Program-made: the position numbers and the translations under genes | Origin: Paraflavisolibacter caeni | Lineage (GTDB): Bacteria > Bacteroidota > Bacteroidia > Chitinophagales > Chitinophagaceae | Direction: 5' to 3' | Assembly (NCBI RefSeq): GCF_025628885.1 | Contig: NZ_JAOTIF010000002.1 | Coordinates: 558,001-622,000, forward strand | Length of the DNA: 64,000 nt | Shown: positions 18,154 to 27,320 of the stretch, in pieces | Layout: every line of letters begins with the position of its first letter | Position numbering within the stretch: the first letter of the stretch is position 1 | The notes under the pieces: generated by a model | What the model saw: only the letters and a program-made list of their open reading frames with translations | What the model was told of the DNA's origin: nothing | The model's database searches: none

Positions 18154-19113
18154 ATGTTATTAGAAGGATACATTGAGTTTGAAAATGAAATTCCAGTGGC
18201 TTTAGAATGTTTAGGAAAAGAATTTCCTATAGTAATTGCAGGAATTGCAGGATTGTTAGCAATGCCATTGATGTTTCAGGGCTTTAATGATGAAAGAAAG
18301 CTGGGGCCGTTACAGTCGCCTGAACAAGGCAATGTTAAATATAAAGATCACTTTCATTGGGGTTCGGTGCATTCCTGGCCAAGCGGAGATTCTGCTATCA
18401 GGGCTTGTAAAATTTTATTCAATGATATTGATGAACAATCCTTTGAAAAAACGGGAAACAGAATTGCACAGGAATTACAAAAGTGGCGTAGTCTTTTAAT
18501 AGATAATATTAGTTTAATGTTAGAGAAAGATTATCGAGGGACAAGAAGATCATTAGAGTCTAATAATTTCGGTTTTGGAGAATTCGGTTTATTCAGAAAA
18601 AAAGAGGGGTCAGATAAAGAGTTCATTCCTGAAGAGCTCAAGTGTCAGGTTATTGAAGTGATAATTGAAAATACTTTAGACTTCAATGTTGAAGGAATAC
18701 AACAAGTATTAGATGCCACTTCAAAAGGCAAAGCACCATTACTGCCATTTTATTTTTTATTCGATGCAGAGAGAGCAAGGTTTGAGAAAAATTATCGTAA
18801 GTCGATATTAGATTCTGCTACTGCAGTTGAAGTATGCTTTTCATTTCTAATCAGTCAATTATTACCTTTTAATGAAGACCTGAATAAATACGTTGCATCA
18901 AAACATAATTCCCTGCGATTGAAAAGAGATTTATTAAAAGTTTTAAAAGTGTCAATACCAGTAAGAGAAAAAGAATACATAGAGGACCTGGATATAGTTA
19001 GAAATAAAGTTATACATGCAGGACATATTCCAACTGTCCATGAAGCATACACTGCTTATAAAATAGCGAAAGAAACATTGTATGCTTTATTACCAAAGAA
19101 GTATGAAATATAA
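18154..19113 (+). CDS. HEPN-like domain protein of unknown function
   Basis: A 319-residue AT-rich gene with no named family recognised for the first two thirds. A hydrophobic segment (IVIAGIAGLLAMPLMF) near residue 30 may be a membrane anchor. The last 120 residues are helical and contain LDSATAVEVCFSFLI, then a charged stretch and DIVRNKVIHAGHIPTVHEAY. R283-x4-H288 matches the R-x4-6-H signature of HEPN domains, many of which are RNases in defence and toxin systems. Others have lost activity and act as scaffolds. The neighbouring genes are also accessory-looking. The HEPN assignment is inference from the motif and its helical surroundings. Confidence 0.6.
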   Translation: MLLEGYIEFENEIPVALECLGKEFPIVIAGIAGLLAMPLMFQGFNDERKLGPLQSPEQGNVKYKDHFHWGSVHSWPSGDSAIRACKILFNDIDEQSFEKTGNRIAQELQKWRSLLIDNISLMLEKDYRGTRRSLESNNFGFGEFGLFRKKEGSDKEFIPEELKCQVIEVIIENTLDFNVEGIQQVLDATSKGKAPLLPFYFLFDAERARFEKNYRKSILDSATAVEVCFSFLISQLLPFNEDLNKYVASKHNSLRLKRDLLKVLKVSIPVREKEYIEDLDIVRNKVIHAGHIPTVHEAYTAYKIAKETLYALLPKKYEI

Positions 19114-19265
19114 GGATCTAAAAAATTACAGAAAGAATGACTGCCTCTAAAACTGTGTTTATTCAATGCTGGCTGAAGAATATGATTTAAACTGAATAAT
19201 TAAACAAAAGAGCAAAGGCGGAACGGTGGCAACCTAGACGTCTGCCACTTTGTAAAGCCTATAAA

Positions 19266-19901
19266 ATGTTATACACAACTTTAATGAAACTACTTCAACT
19301 TCCACCGACTATAAGAACAGCTAGGCCCGATGAGGTTCCAAAGCGACCAGAATTCTTAGATAAAATAACAGCAAGTAAAGCAGCTAATATCGTCGAAGGG
19401 TACGTCTTTCACTATAATGAATCCCATGACCTTCCTTTTCGGTTCTTTGCTGAAATAAATGTGGATAATAAAAATTTGTGGACTTTGTTTAAGACTCTGT
19501 TTCTTCAACTACCTGAAGAAATTTGTCTTGTTTATAATTATAAAGATGATGAACCCACTTATAGTGGCTATACTAATAAATATGAAGTGCTAAATAAACT
19601 GGAACAATTCAATGTTGAAATAACACAGGATGGATTTTTGGAAATCGGAGCTTTGTTCAACGATGAAAACTTTATGGAAGAAGTTTTTATACGCAGCCCT
19701 AAATACTTGCAATACTGGGGAGTCGACGAAGAGCGTTTTCGTAAAACAATGACAGAATTTGAGCTATACGAAGTGCCGGCTCTAAATTTTATAGACGAAT
19801 ACCCACTCGTAACAGAGGCTCTACGTCTATATAATTCTGATGTTAGAGAAACAAATGAGGTGCTGGAGCAACTTGGTACAATTATTCTCATGGAAGAATA
19901 A
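19266..19901 (+). CDS. Hypothetical acidic protein
   Basis: A 211-residue (or 205 from the ATG at 19284) acidic, soluble protein with no signal peptide and no family recognised. It has mixed alpha/beta character with many Glu/Asp and aromatic residues (VFHYNESHDLPFRFF, EEICLVYNYKDDEPTYSGY, YLQYWGVDEERFRKTM). Such small, acidic, AT-rich single genes often turn out to be immunity proteins of contact-dependent toxins, but no toxin gene is adjacent. The preceding HEPN-like gene is 152 bp upstream in the same direction. A functional link between the two is speculative. Confidence 0.6.
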   Translation: MLYTTLMKLLQLPPTIRTARPDEVPKRPEFLDKITASKAANIVEGYVFHYNESHDLPFRFFAEINVDNKNLWTLFKTLFLQLPEEICLVYNYKDDEPTYSGYTNKYEVLNKLEQFNVEITQDGFLEIGALFNDENFMEEVFIRSPKYLQYWGVDEERFRKTMTEFELYEVPALNFIDEYPLVTEALRLYNSDVRETNEVLEQLGTIILMEE

Positions 19902-20059
19902 TGTTGTGTAAAACAACCATATTTGTGAAATGGCTGTTCCTGAGCTAACTTCAACTTTAACCATTAATCAACTGTATAAGTACTATGAAGCTTTAGAAGC
20001 ACGGACTTCAGCTGCTTCATAAATATCCAAAAACAGTTGCCTGCAATTACCAGAACTTT

Positions 20060-20521
20060 ATGAGACAGACTTTGATAACAATTCTGATAATCCTTTATTC
20101 TGTGGTTTCACCACAGTTGTTCGCACAAACTCATTGGAGAACTTTTGATCATAAGAATGGCTATACTATCCAACTGCCATCATATTTTTCAACAGGTTTA
20201 CTTGTAGCTGGAGGAACACTTCAATGGTATGATAATACCAAGGACAAAGAAATTGAAATAACAGTCGAGACTTTTGGTAACAGCTCACTAGGTAATTTAA
20301 TGGGTGAATTTGATAGTGAACAATCAACCTTTACAAAGGTATCCTACAGGGTTCTAAAGCCATCATGGTATGTTATTAGTGGTGAAAGCGAACAAGGCAT
20401 TAGCTACATGAAGACTATTTTAAAGAATGGAGTTTTGTATCACCTGCGCATTACCTATCCGCCTACACAAAAATTACTAATGGACACATGGATACCTAAA
20501 ATTGCAGCTTCATTCAAATAA
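20060..20521 (+). CDS. Hypothetical secreted protein
   Basis: A 153-residue protein with a convincing signal peptide (MRQTLITILIILYSVVSPQLFAQ). The rest is predicted beta-rich (GYTIQLPSYFSTGLLVAGGTLQWYD ending in LLMDTWIPKIAASFK). The layout of an N-terminal FDHKNGYTIQLP and a C-terminal W-x-P-K-I-x-x-S-F resembles small periplasmic PsbP-like domains, but I do not recognise a family. It lies in the AT-rich accessory stretch, probably monocistronic. Confidence 0.65.
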   Translation: MRQTLITILIILYSVVSPQLFAQTHWRTFDHKNGYTIQLPSYFSTGLLVAGGTLQWYDNTKDKEIEITVETFGNSSLGNLMGEFDSEQSTFTKVSYRVLKPSWYVISGESEQGISYMKTILKNGVLYHLRITYPPTQKLLMDTWIPKIAASFK

Positions 20522-20655
20522 TGGAATAGCAGCCGAATATCATGTTGTCACCATGCAGACATTTGTCTGTATTGATGACCATGCCTTAATTGAATCACTT
20601 TAGGAATAATTGTTGATTGTGCTTTTTTCTAATAATTCAAAAACCGGAGGTTACA

Positions 20656-21279
20656 ATGGTCACCAAAGCATTACTCGTTCGGTTAGAAGTAAAGCATGGT
20701 AAAGATGATGACGTAGAATCATTTCTCTCATCCGCACTTCCGCTAGTTCAACAGGAAGTTGGCACCATTGCTTGGTTTGCGATTCGTTTTGGCCGCTCGG
20801 AATACGGCATCTTCGATGTGTTTCCGGATGAAGCAAGCCGCGATGCACATCTGAACGGAGCTGTTGCAAAAGCTTTGATTCAAAAAGCTGATGAGTTATT
20901 GGCAATGCCTCTGGATATCCAGAAACTGGATGTGCTTGCAAGCAAGCTTCCTGCTCAACCTCTTTCGGAGCCAAATACAAAAGGGATACTGCTCACATTT
21001 AAAGCCAAAACAGGTCATGAACAGGAAGCCGTTCAATTTTTAAAAGATGCTCAACCTCTGGCTATGGAAGAAGAACAGACAACGGCCTGGTTTGCTATTG
21101 CCCTGCCAGGTGGTGAATACGGCATCTTTGATGTGTTTCCTGATAATGGAGCCCGTTTAAAACACCTGACAGGTCATATCCCCAGGGAACTTACCAAGCA
21201 TGCGTTTAGTTTATTAGGGAGCTTCCCTGAAATGGATTTGCTGAAGATTACAGCTGAAAATTTTAATACGAACTCCTAA
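20656..21279 (+). CDS. Tandem-domain dimeric alpha/beta-barrel protein (antibiotic biosynthesis monooxygenase-like)
   Basis: A 207-residue cytoplasmic protein made of two similar halves of about 100 residues. Each half has the sequence AWFAI...EYGIFDVFPD followed by a helix and a conserved HL-G block. Each half resembles a single ABM/dimeric ferredoxin-like barrel subunit, which normally acts as a dimer, so the protein looks like a covalently fused dimer. ABM-fold proteins include quinol and heme monooxygenases but also non-enzymatic members, so the function is unassigned. The start at 20656 is chosen because GGAGG lies 6 bp before it and the sequence similarity between halves begins there. 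A cytosine deaminase-like gene follows after 14 bp. Confidence 0.72.
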   Translation: MVTKALLVRLEVKHGKDDDVESFLSSALPLVQQEVGTIAWFAIRFGRSEYGIFDVFPDEASRDAHLNGAVAKALIQKADELLAMPLDIQKLDVLASKLPAQPLSEPNTKGILLTFKAKTGHEQEAVQFLKDAQPLAMEEEQTTAWFAIALPGGEYGIFDVFPDNGARLKHLTGHIPRELTKHAFSLLGSFPEMDLLKITAENFNTNS

Positions 21280-21293
21280 ACAAATATTTCCCT

Positions 21294-21731
21294 TTGGACA
21301 TTTTTCTGCAACAAGCAATCAACGAAGCCAAAAAAGGCCAGGAAGAAGGTGGCATTCCTATTGGTTCCGTGATTGTATATGATGGTAATGTGTTAGGAAC
21401 AGGCCATAACAAAAGGGTTCAGAAAGGAAGTGTGGTACTGCACGCCGAAATGGACGCATTGGAAAACGCAGGTAGACAGCCTGCTTTTGTTTATAAGAAC
21501 TGCATTTTATATACTACATTGTCTCCTTGTCCCATGTGCACAGGCGCAATATTGCTTTATGGCATCCCAAAAGTTGTGATTGGAGAAAACAAAACCTACC
21601 TGGGCTCAGAAAAGCTCCTGGTTGAAAATGGGGTGGATGTAATTGTTGTTAACGATAGCGAGTGTATTCAAATGATGGAAGATTTTATTAAAAACAATAG
21701 TGAGTTGTGGAATGAAGATATCGGCGTTTAG
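21294..21731 (+). CDS. Cytosine deaminase, fungal FCY1-like (CDA superfamily)
   Basis: A 145-residue zinc-dependent nucleobase deaminase. Catalytic and zinc residues are visible as H50-A-E52 and C79-PM-C82. Unlike TadA or guanine deaminase, the protein matches yeast cytosine deaminase Fcy1 along its length: EGGIPIGS, GHNKR-QKGS, HAE-DALENAGR, LYTTLSPC-MCTGAI, YGIPKVVIGEN, and the C-terminus LWNEDIGV against WFEDIGE. The likely reaction is cytosine to uracil plus ammonia (pyrimidine salvage). The best start is an unusual TTG at 21294. No ATG is available upstream in frame, and the N-terminal helix would be lost with a later start. It probably follows the ABM-like gene in one transcript. Confidence 0.8.
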   Translation: MDIFLQQAINEAKKGQEEGGIPIGSVIVYDGNVLGTGHNKRVQKGSVVLHAEMDALENAGRQPAFVYKNCILYTTLSPCPMCTGAILLYGIPKVVIGENKTYLGSEKLLVENGVDVIVVNDSECIQMMEDFIKNNSELWNEDIGV

Positions 21732-22007
21732 TAATTTAGTAGCACCGCTTATTCATTCCCTGGCTCAACTGGCATACCTGCTCGCCTTTTTCGCAAATTA
21801 CCCTTTCAGATATGTCAATTACTTCCTGGTTCCTTTACATACTCACTGGCAATGGGAAAAAGTAGCACCTAATTATAAGTTTGTATTAATTCTCATATGA
21901 TGCTTACGGAAATGTTTAACTTTATTATAAGTTCATCTATTCGTTCCCTTATGTAATTCCATTCAACTACAAATCAATGCCCTGAAAACGATGTAGATCA
22001 CCGTTAA

Positions 22008-25000
22008 ATGAACAAATACTTTATATTTTTCATGGCCTTAGTGCTAATCCTGTTAGCCATTCGTCCTGCCTGGTCACAGGAAATATTCTTCAGCCCTGTG
22101 CTGCCGCCTGAAGGCAAAGTATTCAGGCATGTAACCGGCATCGTCCAGGATAAAGAGGGATACATGTGGTTTGCAAGTAAAAAAGGACTGTTCCGCTATG
22201 ACGGGTATGAGATGACAACATACACCAATAATCCCTTTAATAAAAATTCATTGGCATCCGATGCCTTGGAAGCGATATGTGTCGATTCTTCAGGTATCTT
22301 ATGGATAGCGATTTTCGGTAAGGGACTGGATCGGTTCGATCCGGTTACTGGTATATTTAAACATTATCATCATGATCCTAAGGATCCGGGAAGTATTAGT
22401 GGCGAATGGGTGAACGCATTGTATGTAGACCATGAAGGCACACTTTGGGTGGGTACAGGTGATGGTCTGGACCGCTTGGATCCAAAAACAGGAAAGTTTA
22501 TCCATTACCGAAACCAGCCTGGCGATCCGGTTAGTATCAGCAATAATGAAGTAGTTGCAATTTATGAAGACCGGCAATGTGTGCTTTGGATTGGTACGGG
22601 CAGTGTTTATTCAGGTAAGGATAGTGAGGGAGGGTTGAACCGGATGGACAAAAAGACGGGTAAGTTTTCCAGGTACTTCCATGATCCCAAGAATCCACAC
22701 AGCCTGGTCAATAACAAGGTGAGGGCTATTTATGAAGACCGCAAAGGCAATTTTTGGGTGGGGACTTCAGGCGATGGCCTACACACGATGAATAGGCAAA
22801 ATGGTAGTTTTCAACGGTATCCCTACGATCCTGAACACCCTGAAAAATTAAGCCGTCCTCCTTTCAAAAAGAAGCCATTCCTTGACTTCATCACTTTTAT
22901 TACGGAAGATATTACAGGGGGAATTTGGATCGGCACTTCTGAATCGGGACTGAATTATTATAATCCCCTTACAGGGAAAACGAGACACTACGAGCATGAA
23001 AAGGATACTGCCGGAGCATTTACGGATGGCAATACCTGGTGGACTTATACATCAAAGGAAGGTGTCCTCTGGATCAGCACTTTGTATGGTAATCTTTACC
23101 GGGTCAATCCTTTGCGCCGGGATATACCTTTTTATGAATCATTTACTGGTAGTGTAAATGCGTTTTATGAAGCCCCGGATGGATCATTTTGGACAGGAAC
23201 AGAAAGGGGGCTGGTGATCAAAAACTATAAAGGCAAAGGGGAAACAAAGATGTTTGTCCACGAGCCTGGAAATCCATATTCTTTGAGCAACAGTTCTGTA
23301 TTATCAATAACACCTGACAGCTATGGAAAAATTTGGGTAGGCACTTTCGAAGGTTTGAATGTATGGGATGAACATAAAAATGGTTTTATTCATTACCGCC
23401 ATAATCCTAAAAAATCAAATACACTGACCCATGATTTTATTTTGTCTGTTTTAGAAGACAGGAAATCTGATCTATGGATTGGAACTGTAAAAGGATTGAA
23501 CCGGATGGATAGAAAGTCAGGCTCGATCACCCGTTATGTTTTTCATCCTGAAGATACAACTACTTTTGGGTCAAATTTTGTCGCCTCTGTTCTGCAAAGC
23601 CGGCAGGGAGAAATATGGGTTGCCTGTTGGATGGTTCCAGGAGATGTGCATAAACTAAATTCGGCCAATGGTAAATACGAGACCTACCGGATCGGAGGGA
23701 TGGTGTCCTGTCTTTTCGAAGATGATCATGGAGTGCTCTGGGCTGGGGGAGAGGAAGGACTCTTTCAATTCAACCGCCGTAAAAATTCGTTTGAACCATT
23801 TGTCGACTCAAATGCTTATACAAAATTTATTAATGTACGATCTATAATTGAAGATGATAAAAAAAACCTTTGGATAGTTGCCAAAAATGGAATTTTAAGA
23901 TTAGATCCGAAGCGGGGAGTAACCCGCATTTATGGAAGAAATGACGGTATCAATGGCAATACTTTAAGTTTTCGCCCCGCTTATAAAGCAAGCAACGGCA
24001 AATTATACTTCGGCTCCTACTCAGGTTATTTTGTTCTCTCTCCTGGTCAGTTGATTAAAAGTTCAACACCTCCGCAAATTGTTATATCTAATTTCCAGTT
24101 GTCTAATATTAAGCTGCCGGAAGAGGATCGAAATCTAGTATTGACTGCTCCTCTTCATCAATTAAAAGATTTACAATTACGATACAACCAAAATGCATTC
24201 ACCTTCAGTTTTACTGCTATTGATTATGCTTATCCGGAAGACAATCGTCACTTCTTCATGCTGGAAAATTATAATGACAACTGGATTCAGGCTGGTTCAG
24301 ATCGAAAGGCTATTTACTTTAATGTTCCTCCTGGAAAGTATGTTTTCCGCGTAAAAGCAGCCAATAGTGAAGGAATATGGGCTGAAAAAAGCATCAATAT
24401 CGTTATTACGCCTCCATGGTGGGGCACTTGGTGGTTTAGGATAGCTGCAGTGATAGTAATATTGGCCATGTTGTATGGAGCCATGCGTTGGCGCATGCAT
24501 CAAAAGTTTCGCCTCCAACTGGAACGGTTTGAAAAAGAACGACAATTAGCCCAGTTGCAACGCAAAACCTCAGAACTGGAAATGCAGGCACTTAGGGCCC
24601 AGATGAATCCCCATTTCATTTTTAATTCCCTGAATTCCATCAATCGTTTTATACTTCAAAATGATAAATTTCAGGCTTCAGAGTACCTGACCAAGTTTTC
24701 AAGGTTAGTGAGAGCGATTCTGCAAAACTCTCAGGCTTCTTTGATCTCTTTGGAAAGTGAACTGGAGTCTTTGAAACTCTATTTGGAGCTGGAGGCTTTA
24801 CGATTTAATCACCAATTTGAGTATAAGATTGTTGTGGATAATGAACTCGACATTTCTTCATTAAAAGTGCCGCCATTGATCATTCAGCCTTATGCAGAAA
24901 ATGCCATATGGCATGGGTTAATGCAGAAAGGAGATAAGGGCCACCTGGATATTGAATTGTTTCAGCGGGATACTTCTTTATTCTGTAAAATCACAGATGA

Positions 25001-25211
25001 CGGCGTGGGCAGAAAGAAAGCTGCAGACCTGAAAAGTAAATCAGCAGCAACCCATAAATCAATGGGCATGCGTATCACAGCCGATAGAATAGCCATGCTA
25101 CAACAAAAAAATGATGTGGACACTTTAATTACAATTACCGACCTTGTACTGCCTGATGGCAGCCCCGGTGGTACTGAGGTATTGATCAAAATCCCAATGA
25201 TTTATGATTAG
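22008..25211 (+). CDS. Two-component sensor: periplasmic beta-propeller, Y_Y_Y domain and LytS-type histidine kinase
   Basis: A 1067-residue membrane sensor. A signal peptide is followed by repeated propeller blades of the type GTLWVGTGDGLDRLDPKTG-F-HY (about residues 30-680, two seven-bladed propellers by repeat count). A Y_Y_Y beta-sandwich comes next (about 700-795, ending PGKYVFRVKAAN). One transmembrane helix (WWFRIAAVIVILAMLYGAM) precedes a coiled-coil linker and a His_kinase domain with phospho-acceptor H869 in NPHFIFNSLNSI. The ATP-binding GVGRKKA and GGTEV blocks are near the end. Such sensors detect oligosaccharides or other envelope ligands. Its stop overlaps the start of the response regulator by 8 bp. 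Confidence 0.92.
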   Translation: MNKYFIFFMALVLILLAIRPAWSQEIFFSPVLPPEGKVFRHVTGIVQDKEGYMWFASKKGLFRYDGYEMTTYTNNPFNKNSLASDALEAICVDSSGILWIAIFGKGLDRFDPVTGIFKHYHHDPKDPGSISGEWVNALYVDHEGTLWVGTGDGLDRLDPKTGKFIHYRNQPGDPVSISNNEVVAIYEDRQCVLWIGTGSVYSGKDSEGGLNRMDKKTGKFSRYFHDPKNPHSLVNNKVRAIYEDRKGNFWVGTSGDGLHTMNRQNGSFQRYPYDPEHPEKLSRPPFKKKPFLDFITFITEDITGGIWIGTSESGLNYYNPLTGKTRHYEHEKDTAGAFTDGNTWWTYTSKEGVLWISTLYGNLYRVNPLRRDIPFYESFTGSVNAFYEAPDGSFWTGTERGLVIKNYKGKGETKMFVHEPGNPYSLSNSSVLSITPDSYGKIWVGTFEGLNVWDEHKNGFIHYRHNPKKSNTLTHDFILSVLEDRKSDLWIGTVKGLNRMDRKSGSITRYVFHPEDTTTFGSNFVASVLQSRQGEIWVACWMVPGDVHKLNSANGKYETYRIGGMVSCLFEDDHGVLWAGGEEGLFQFNRRKNSFEPFVDSNAYTKFINVRSIIEDDKKNLWIVAKNGILRLDPKRGVTRIYGRNDGINGNTLSFRPAYKASNGKLYFGSYSGYFVLSPGQLIKSSTPPQIVISNFQLSNIKLPEEDRNLVLTAPLHQLKDLQLRYNQNAFTFSFTAIDYAYPEDNRHFFMLENYNDNWIQAGSDRKAIYFNVPPGKYVFRVKAANSEGIWAEKSINIVITPPWWGTWWFRIAAVIVILAMLYGAMRWRMHQKFRLQLERFEKERQLAQLQRKTSELEMQALRAQMNPHFIFNSLNSINRFILQNDKFQASEYLTKFSRLVRAILQNSQASLISLESELESLKLYLELEALRFNHQFEYKIVVDNELDISSLKVPPLIIQPYAENAIWHGLMQKGDKGHLDIELFQRDTSLFCKITDDGVGRKKAADLKSKSAATHKSMGMRITADRIAMLQQKNDVDTLITITDLVLPDGSPGGTEVLIKIPMIYD

Positions 25212-25944
25212 AGCAGTGATGATAGACGATGAATTACATTGCCTGGATACATTGAGCATTCTGCTGAAAGAATATTGCCCGGATGTACAGTTATTGGAAA
25301 AATGCCAATCTGCTGCAAAAGGGATTGAAGCAATCAATAAATTAAAGCCTGACCTTGTTTTCCTCGATATAGAAATGCCTGTCATGAATGGCTTCGAAAT
25401 ATTAGAGCAGTTTCCTGAAATTTCTTTTGCTATTATTTTCACTACCAGTTACGACCAATATGCAATTAAGGCCATCCGCTTTAGTGCGTTGGATTATTTG
25501 TTGAAGCCAATTGATCCTAATGAGCTGGTGAGCGCAGTGAAAAAAGTAAGAGAACAGCGGCAATTACCGGTAGCAGAACAGTTTCAAATGCTGTTGAGCC
25601 AAATCCAGGAAAAGAATCATCATTTCAAAAAAGTAGCTGTTCCAACATCAGAAGGTTTCGAATTGGTGCCGGCCGATCAGGTGATACGTTGTGAAGCAGA
25701 TGATAATTACACACACCTCTTTCTGAAAAATAACTCAAAAATTACAGCCTGCCGCACCTTGAAAGAAATAGAAGAACAGCTGCAGGACTTCAAATCGTTT
25801 TTACGTGTACACCACTCTTATATTGTAAACCTCAACGAAGTAAGCAAATATATACGGGGAGAGGGTGGTTACCTGGTCATGAGTGATGGTTCAACCGTAA
25901 ATGTTTCCAGAAGTCGCAAAGATGCATTAATGCGATTCTTTTAG
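25204..25944 (+). CDS. LytTR-family response regulator
   Basis: A 246-residue cytoplasmic DNA-binding regulator. The receiver domain (residues 1-120) has the acidic pair D9/D10, phospho-acceptor D55 in VFLDIEMP, the Thr/Ser of TTSYDQYAIKA and the Lys of YLLKPID. The C-terminal LytTR domain (about 145-246) has VIRCEADDNYTHL, RTLKEIEEQL, FLRVHHSYIVNL and a final VNVSRSRKDALM. It is translationally coupled to the overlapping sensor gene and is its partner. Targets are unknown; the secreted PepSY-like gene just downstream is a candidate. Confidence 0.93.
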   Translation: MIRAVMIDDELHCLDTLSILLKEYCPDVQLLEKCQSAAKGIEAINKLKPDLVFLDIEMPVMNGFEILEQFPEISFAIIFTTSYDQYAIKAIRFSALDYLLKPIDPNELVSAVKKVREQRQLPVAEQFQMLLSQIQEKNHHFKKVAVPTSEGFELVPADQVIRCEADDNYTHLFLKNNSKITACRTLKEIEEQLQDFKSFLRVHHSYIVNLNEVSKYIRGEGGYLVMSDGSTVNVSRSRKDALMRFF

Positions 25945-26103
25945 GAATACAAATCCTCTTTATTACCCCATTTACTTTTCCAATCTGGCAATTACCCGTT
26001 AACGCTTACCAACTACTCAATGCTACTAGATATAGGCTGGTTGTGATGATAATTTTGATATTGTCAATGCAACATATTCCATAATCATACAAATTTTTTA
26101 ATT

Positions 26104-26628
26104 ATGAAACCTAGATTCTTCCTTTCATTGAGTGCCTTATTTTTCTCATCAGTATTTGCAGGCGGCTGCCTTGCTCAGGAAACTAGTTTGGTAAAATTAC
26201 CCGGCGTTGCTGTTGCAGTAAACAATACAGATATGAATGATGGCATTGCTAGTGCCAGTCCCAATGTAGTGAAAGTATTTGATAGCTATTTCAAAAATGC
26301 AAGTGACTTAAGATGGGCTAAAGTGGACAAAAACTATTTTGTAAGCTTTAGGATGAATGGGCAGCAAAATACTGCATTATTTAAGAAAAATGGTTACCTG
26401 ATCAATCACGTTTGTTACAGCAATGAACAAAATTTGCCTGCAGATATAAGAAAGATGATAAAAACACATCCGGATTATTTGGATTACAAGATTACACACG
26501 TATGGAACATCAAACAGGATAAAAGAGATGTTTGGGCAGCATATCTTGAAAGCAACAATGATTTTGTCTTAGTGAGTTTAGAAAGCGGCATGCTCGAAGA
26601 AGTAAAACGTATGAATAAACAAAAATAG
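26104..26628 (+). CDS. Secreted PepSY-like hypothetical protein
   Basis: A 174-residue exported protein with a signal peptide (MKPRFFLSLSALFFSSVFAGGCLAQ). The mature part has two imperfect repeats of a small alpha/beta unit (VFDSYFKNASDLRWAKVD-NYFVSF and MIKTHPDYLDYKITHVWNIKQ). This is typical of Bacteroidota PepSY-like/beta-lactamase-inhibitor-like periplasmic proteins. A possible lipobox-like GGC is present, but cleavage at CLAQ is equally likely. A TAATTTTG box at 26050-26057 may be its promoter. It ends at a strong bidirectional terminator. Function unknown; proximity to the two-component pair suggests regulation by it. Confidence 0.65.
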   Translation: MKPRFFLSLSALFFSSVFAGGCLAQETSLVKLPGVAVAVNNTDMNDGIASASPNVVKVFDSYFKNASDLRWAKVDKNYFVSFRMNGQQNTALFKKNGYLINHVCYSNEQNLPADIRKMIKTHPDYLDYKITHVWNIKQDKRDVWAAYLESNNDFVLVSLESGMLEEVKRMNKQK

Positions 26629-26637
26629 AAAATTTGC

Positions 26638-26683
26638 TAAATAATAAAGAAGCCGGTGGAACCACCGGCTTCTTTATTATTTA
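26638..26683. terminator. Bidirectional terminator
   Basis: A 22-bp perfect stem (core AAGAAGCCGGTGG and complement, 2-nt loop) with A- and T-rich outer parts. It lies between the convergent PepSY-like and DUF502 genes. Confidence 0.92.
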
Positions 26684-26695
26684 AATGATCCTGTT

Positions 26696-27316
26696 TTATT
26701 CAAAATCCGTTACGCCACCACTAATTGCAAACTTCATCGCATCTGTAGAATTGATATTGGTAATTGGCTTCACCCGGTTGGCAGGTAATAAGTAAACATT
26801 GCCAGCAATAGAGTAGGAGGCTGGAATGTATACGGCCACATATTCAGAAAAACCAAAGTCTGCCATATCACCCTGTGTAATAAAGCCCACCCTCCATACA
26901 TCATTATCGTCAATATTGGCTAAAACAGGTTTGTCAAACTTCTTTTTCTCCCCGGCAAAGGCTGAAAAGAAGTCTTTCACAGTAGTATAAATAAAGCGTA
27001 CGCCTGGGGTCTTTTCAAGGAAGCGGTCAAACAAGCTGAACAACTTAAGCTGTAGAAAGAAAGAGCTTAAATATCCAATCAGGCAAATGACTGCGATTAC
27101 TAACAGAAACCCTAAACCGTAATTCTGCACGTATACTTTCCCGTCAGGGCCCTTTTCAGTGAAAAGCGGCACCAGGTTATCAATTGTGGAAACGACCCAG
27201 TAAATAGCATAAGCCGTTACTGTAACCGGCGCAAGTACCAGCAAGCCCTGCAGAAAATATTGAATCAGTTTGCTAAAGCGGAATCCTTCAGGTTTCGTGG
27301 ACGTCTTTTCGTTCAT
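26696..27316 (-). CDS. DUF502 family membrane protein
   Basis: A 206-residue protein with two transmembrane helices (FLQGLLVLAPVTVTAYAIYWVV and YGLGFLLVIAVICLIGYLSSFF). The conserved DUF502 blocks FLEKTPGVRFIYTTVKDFFSAF, VGFITQG and VAVYIPASYSIAGNVYLLPANRV follow. DUF502 proteins are widespread envelope proteins without an established activity. The start at 27316 is chosen over an upstream ATG at 27433 because the family begins here and because a TACTTTTG promoter box ends only 5 bp upstream, implying a leaderless or nearly leaderless mRNA. Confidence 0.85.
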   Translation of the reverse strand: MNEKTSTKPEGFRFSKLIQYFLQGLLVLAPVTVTAYAIYWVVSTIDNLVPLFTEKGPDGKVYVQNYGLGFLLVIAVICLIGYLSSFFLQLKLFSLFDRFLEKTPGVRFIYTTVKDFFSAFAGEKKKFDKPVLANIDDNDVWRVGFITQGDMADFGFSEYVAVYIPASYSIAGNVYLLPANRVKPITNINSTDAMKFAISGGVTDFE

Positions 27317-27320
27317 AACA

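Noticed and set aside
19930-20022. A short plus-strand frame starting MAVPELTSTLTINQLYKYYE, about 30 residues
   Set aside because: Too short, no promoter or family seen; it may be a remnant but cannot be supported.
21700-21900. A 66-residue plus-strand open frame overlapping the end of the deaminase gene
   Set aside because: It overlaps a real gene in another frame and has no family resemblance or upstream signal.
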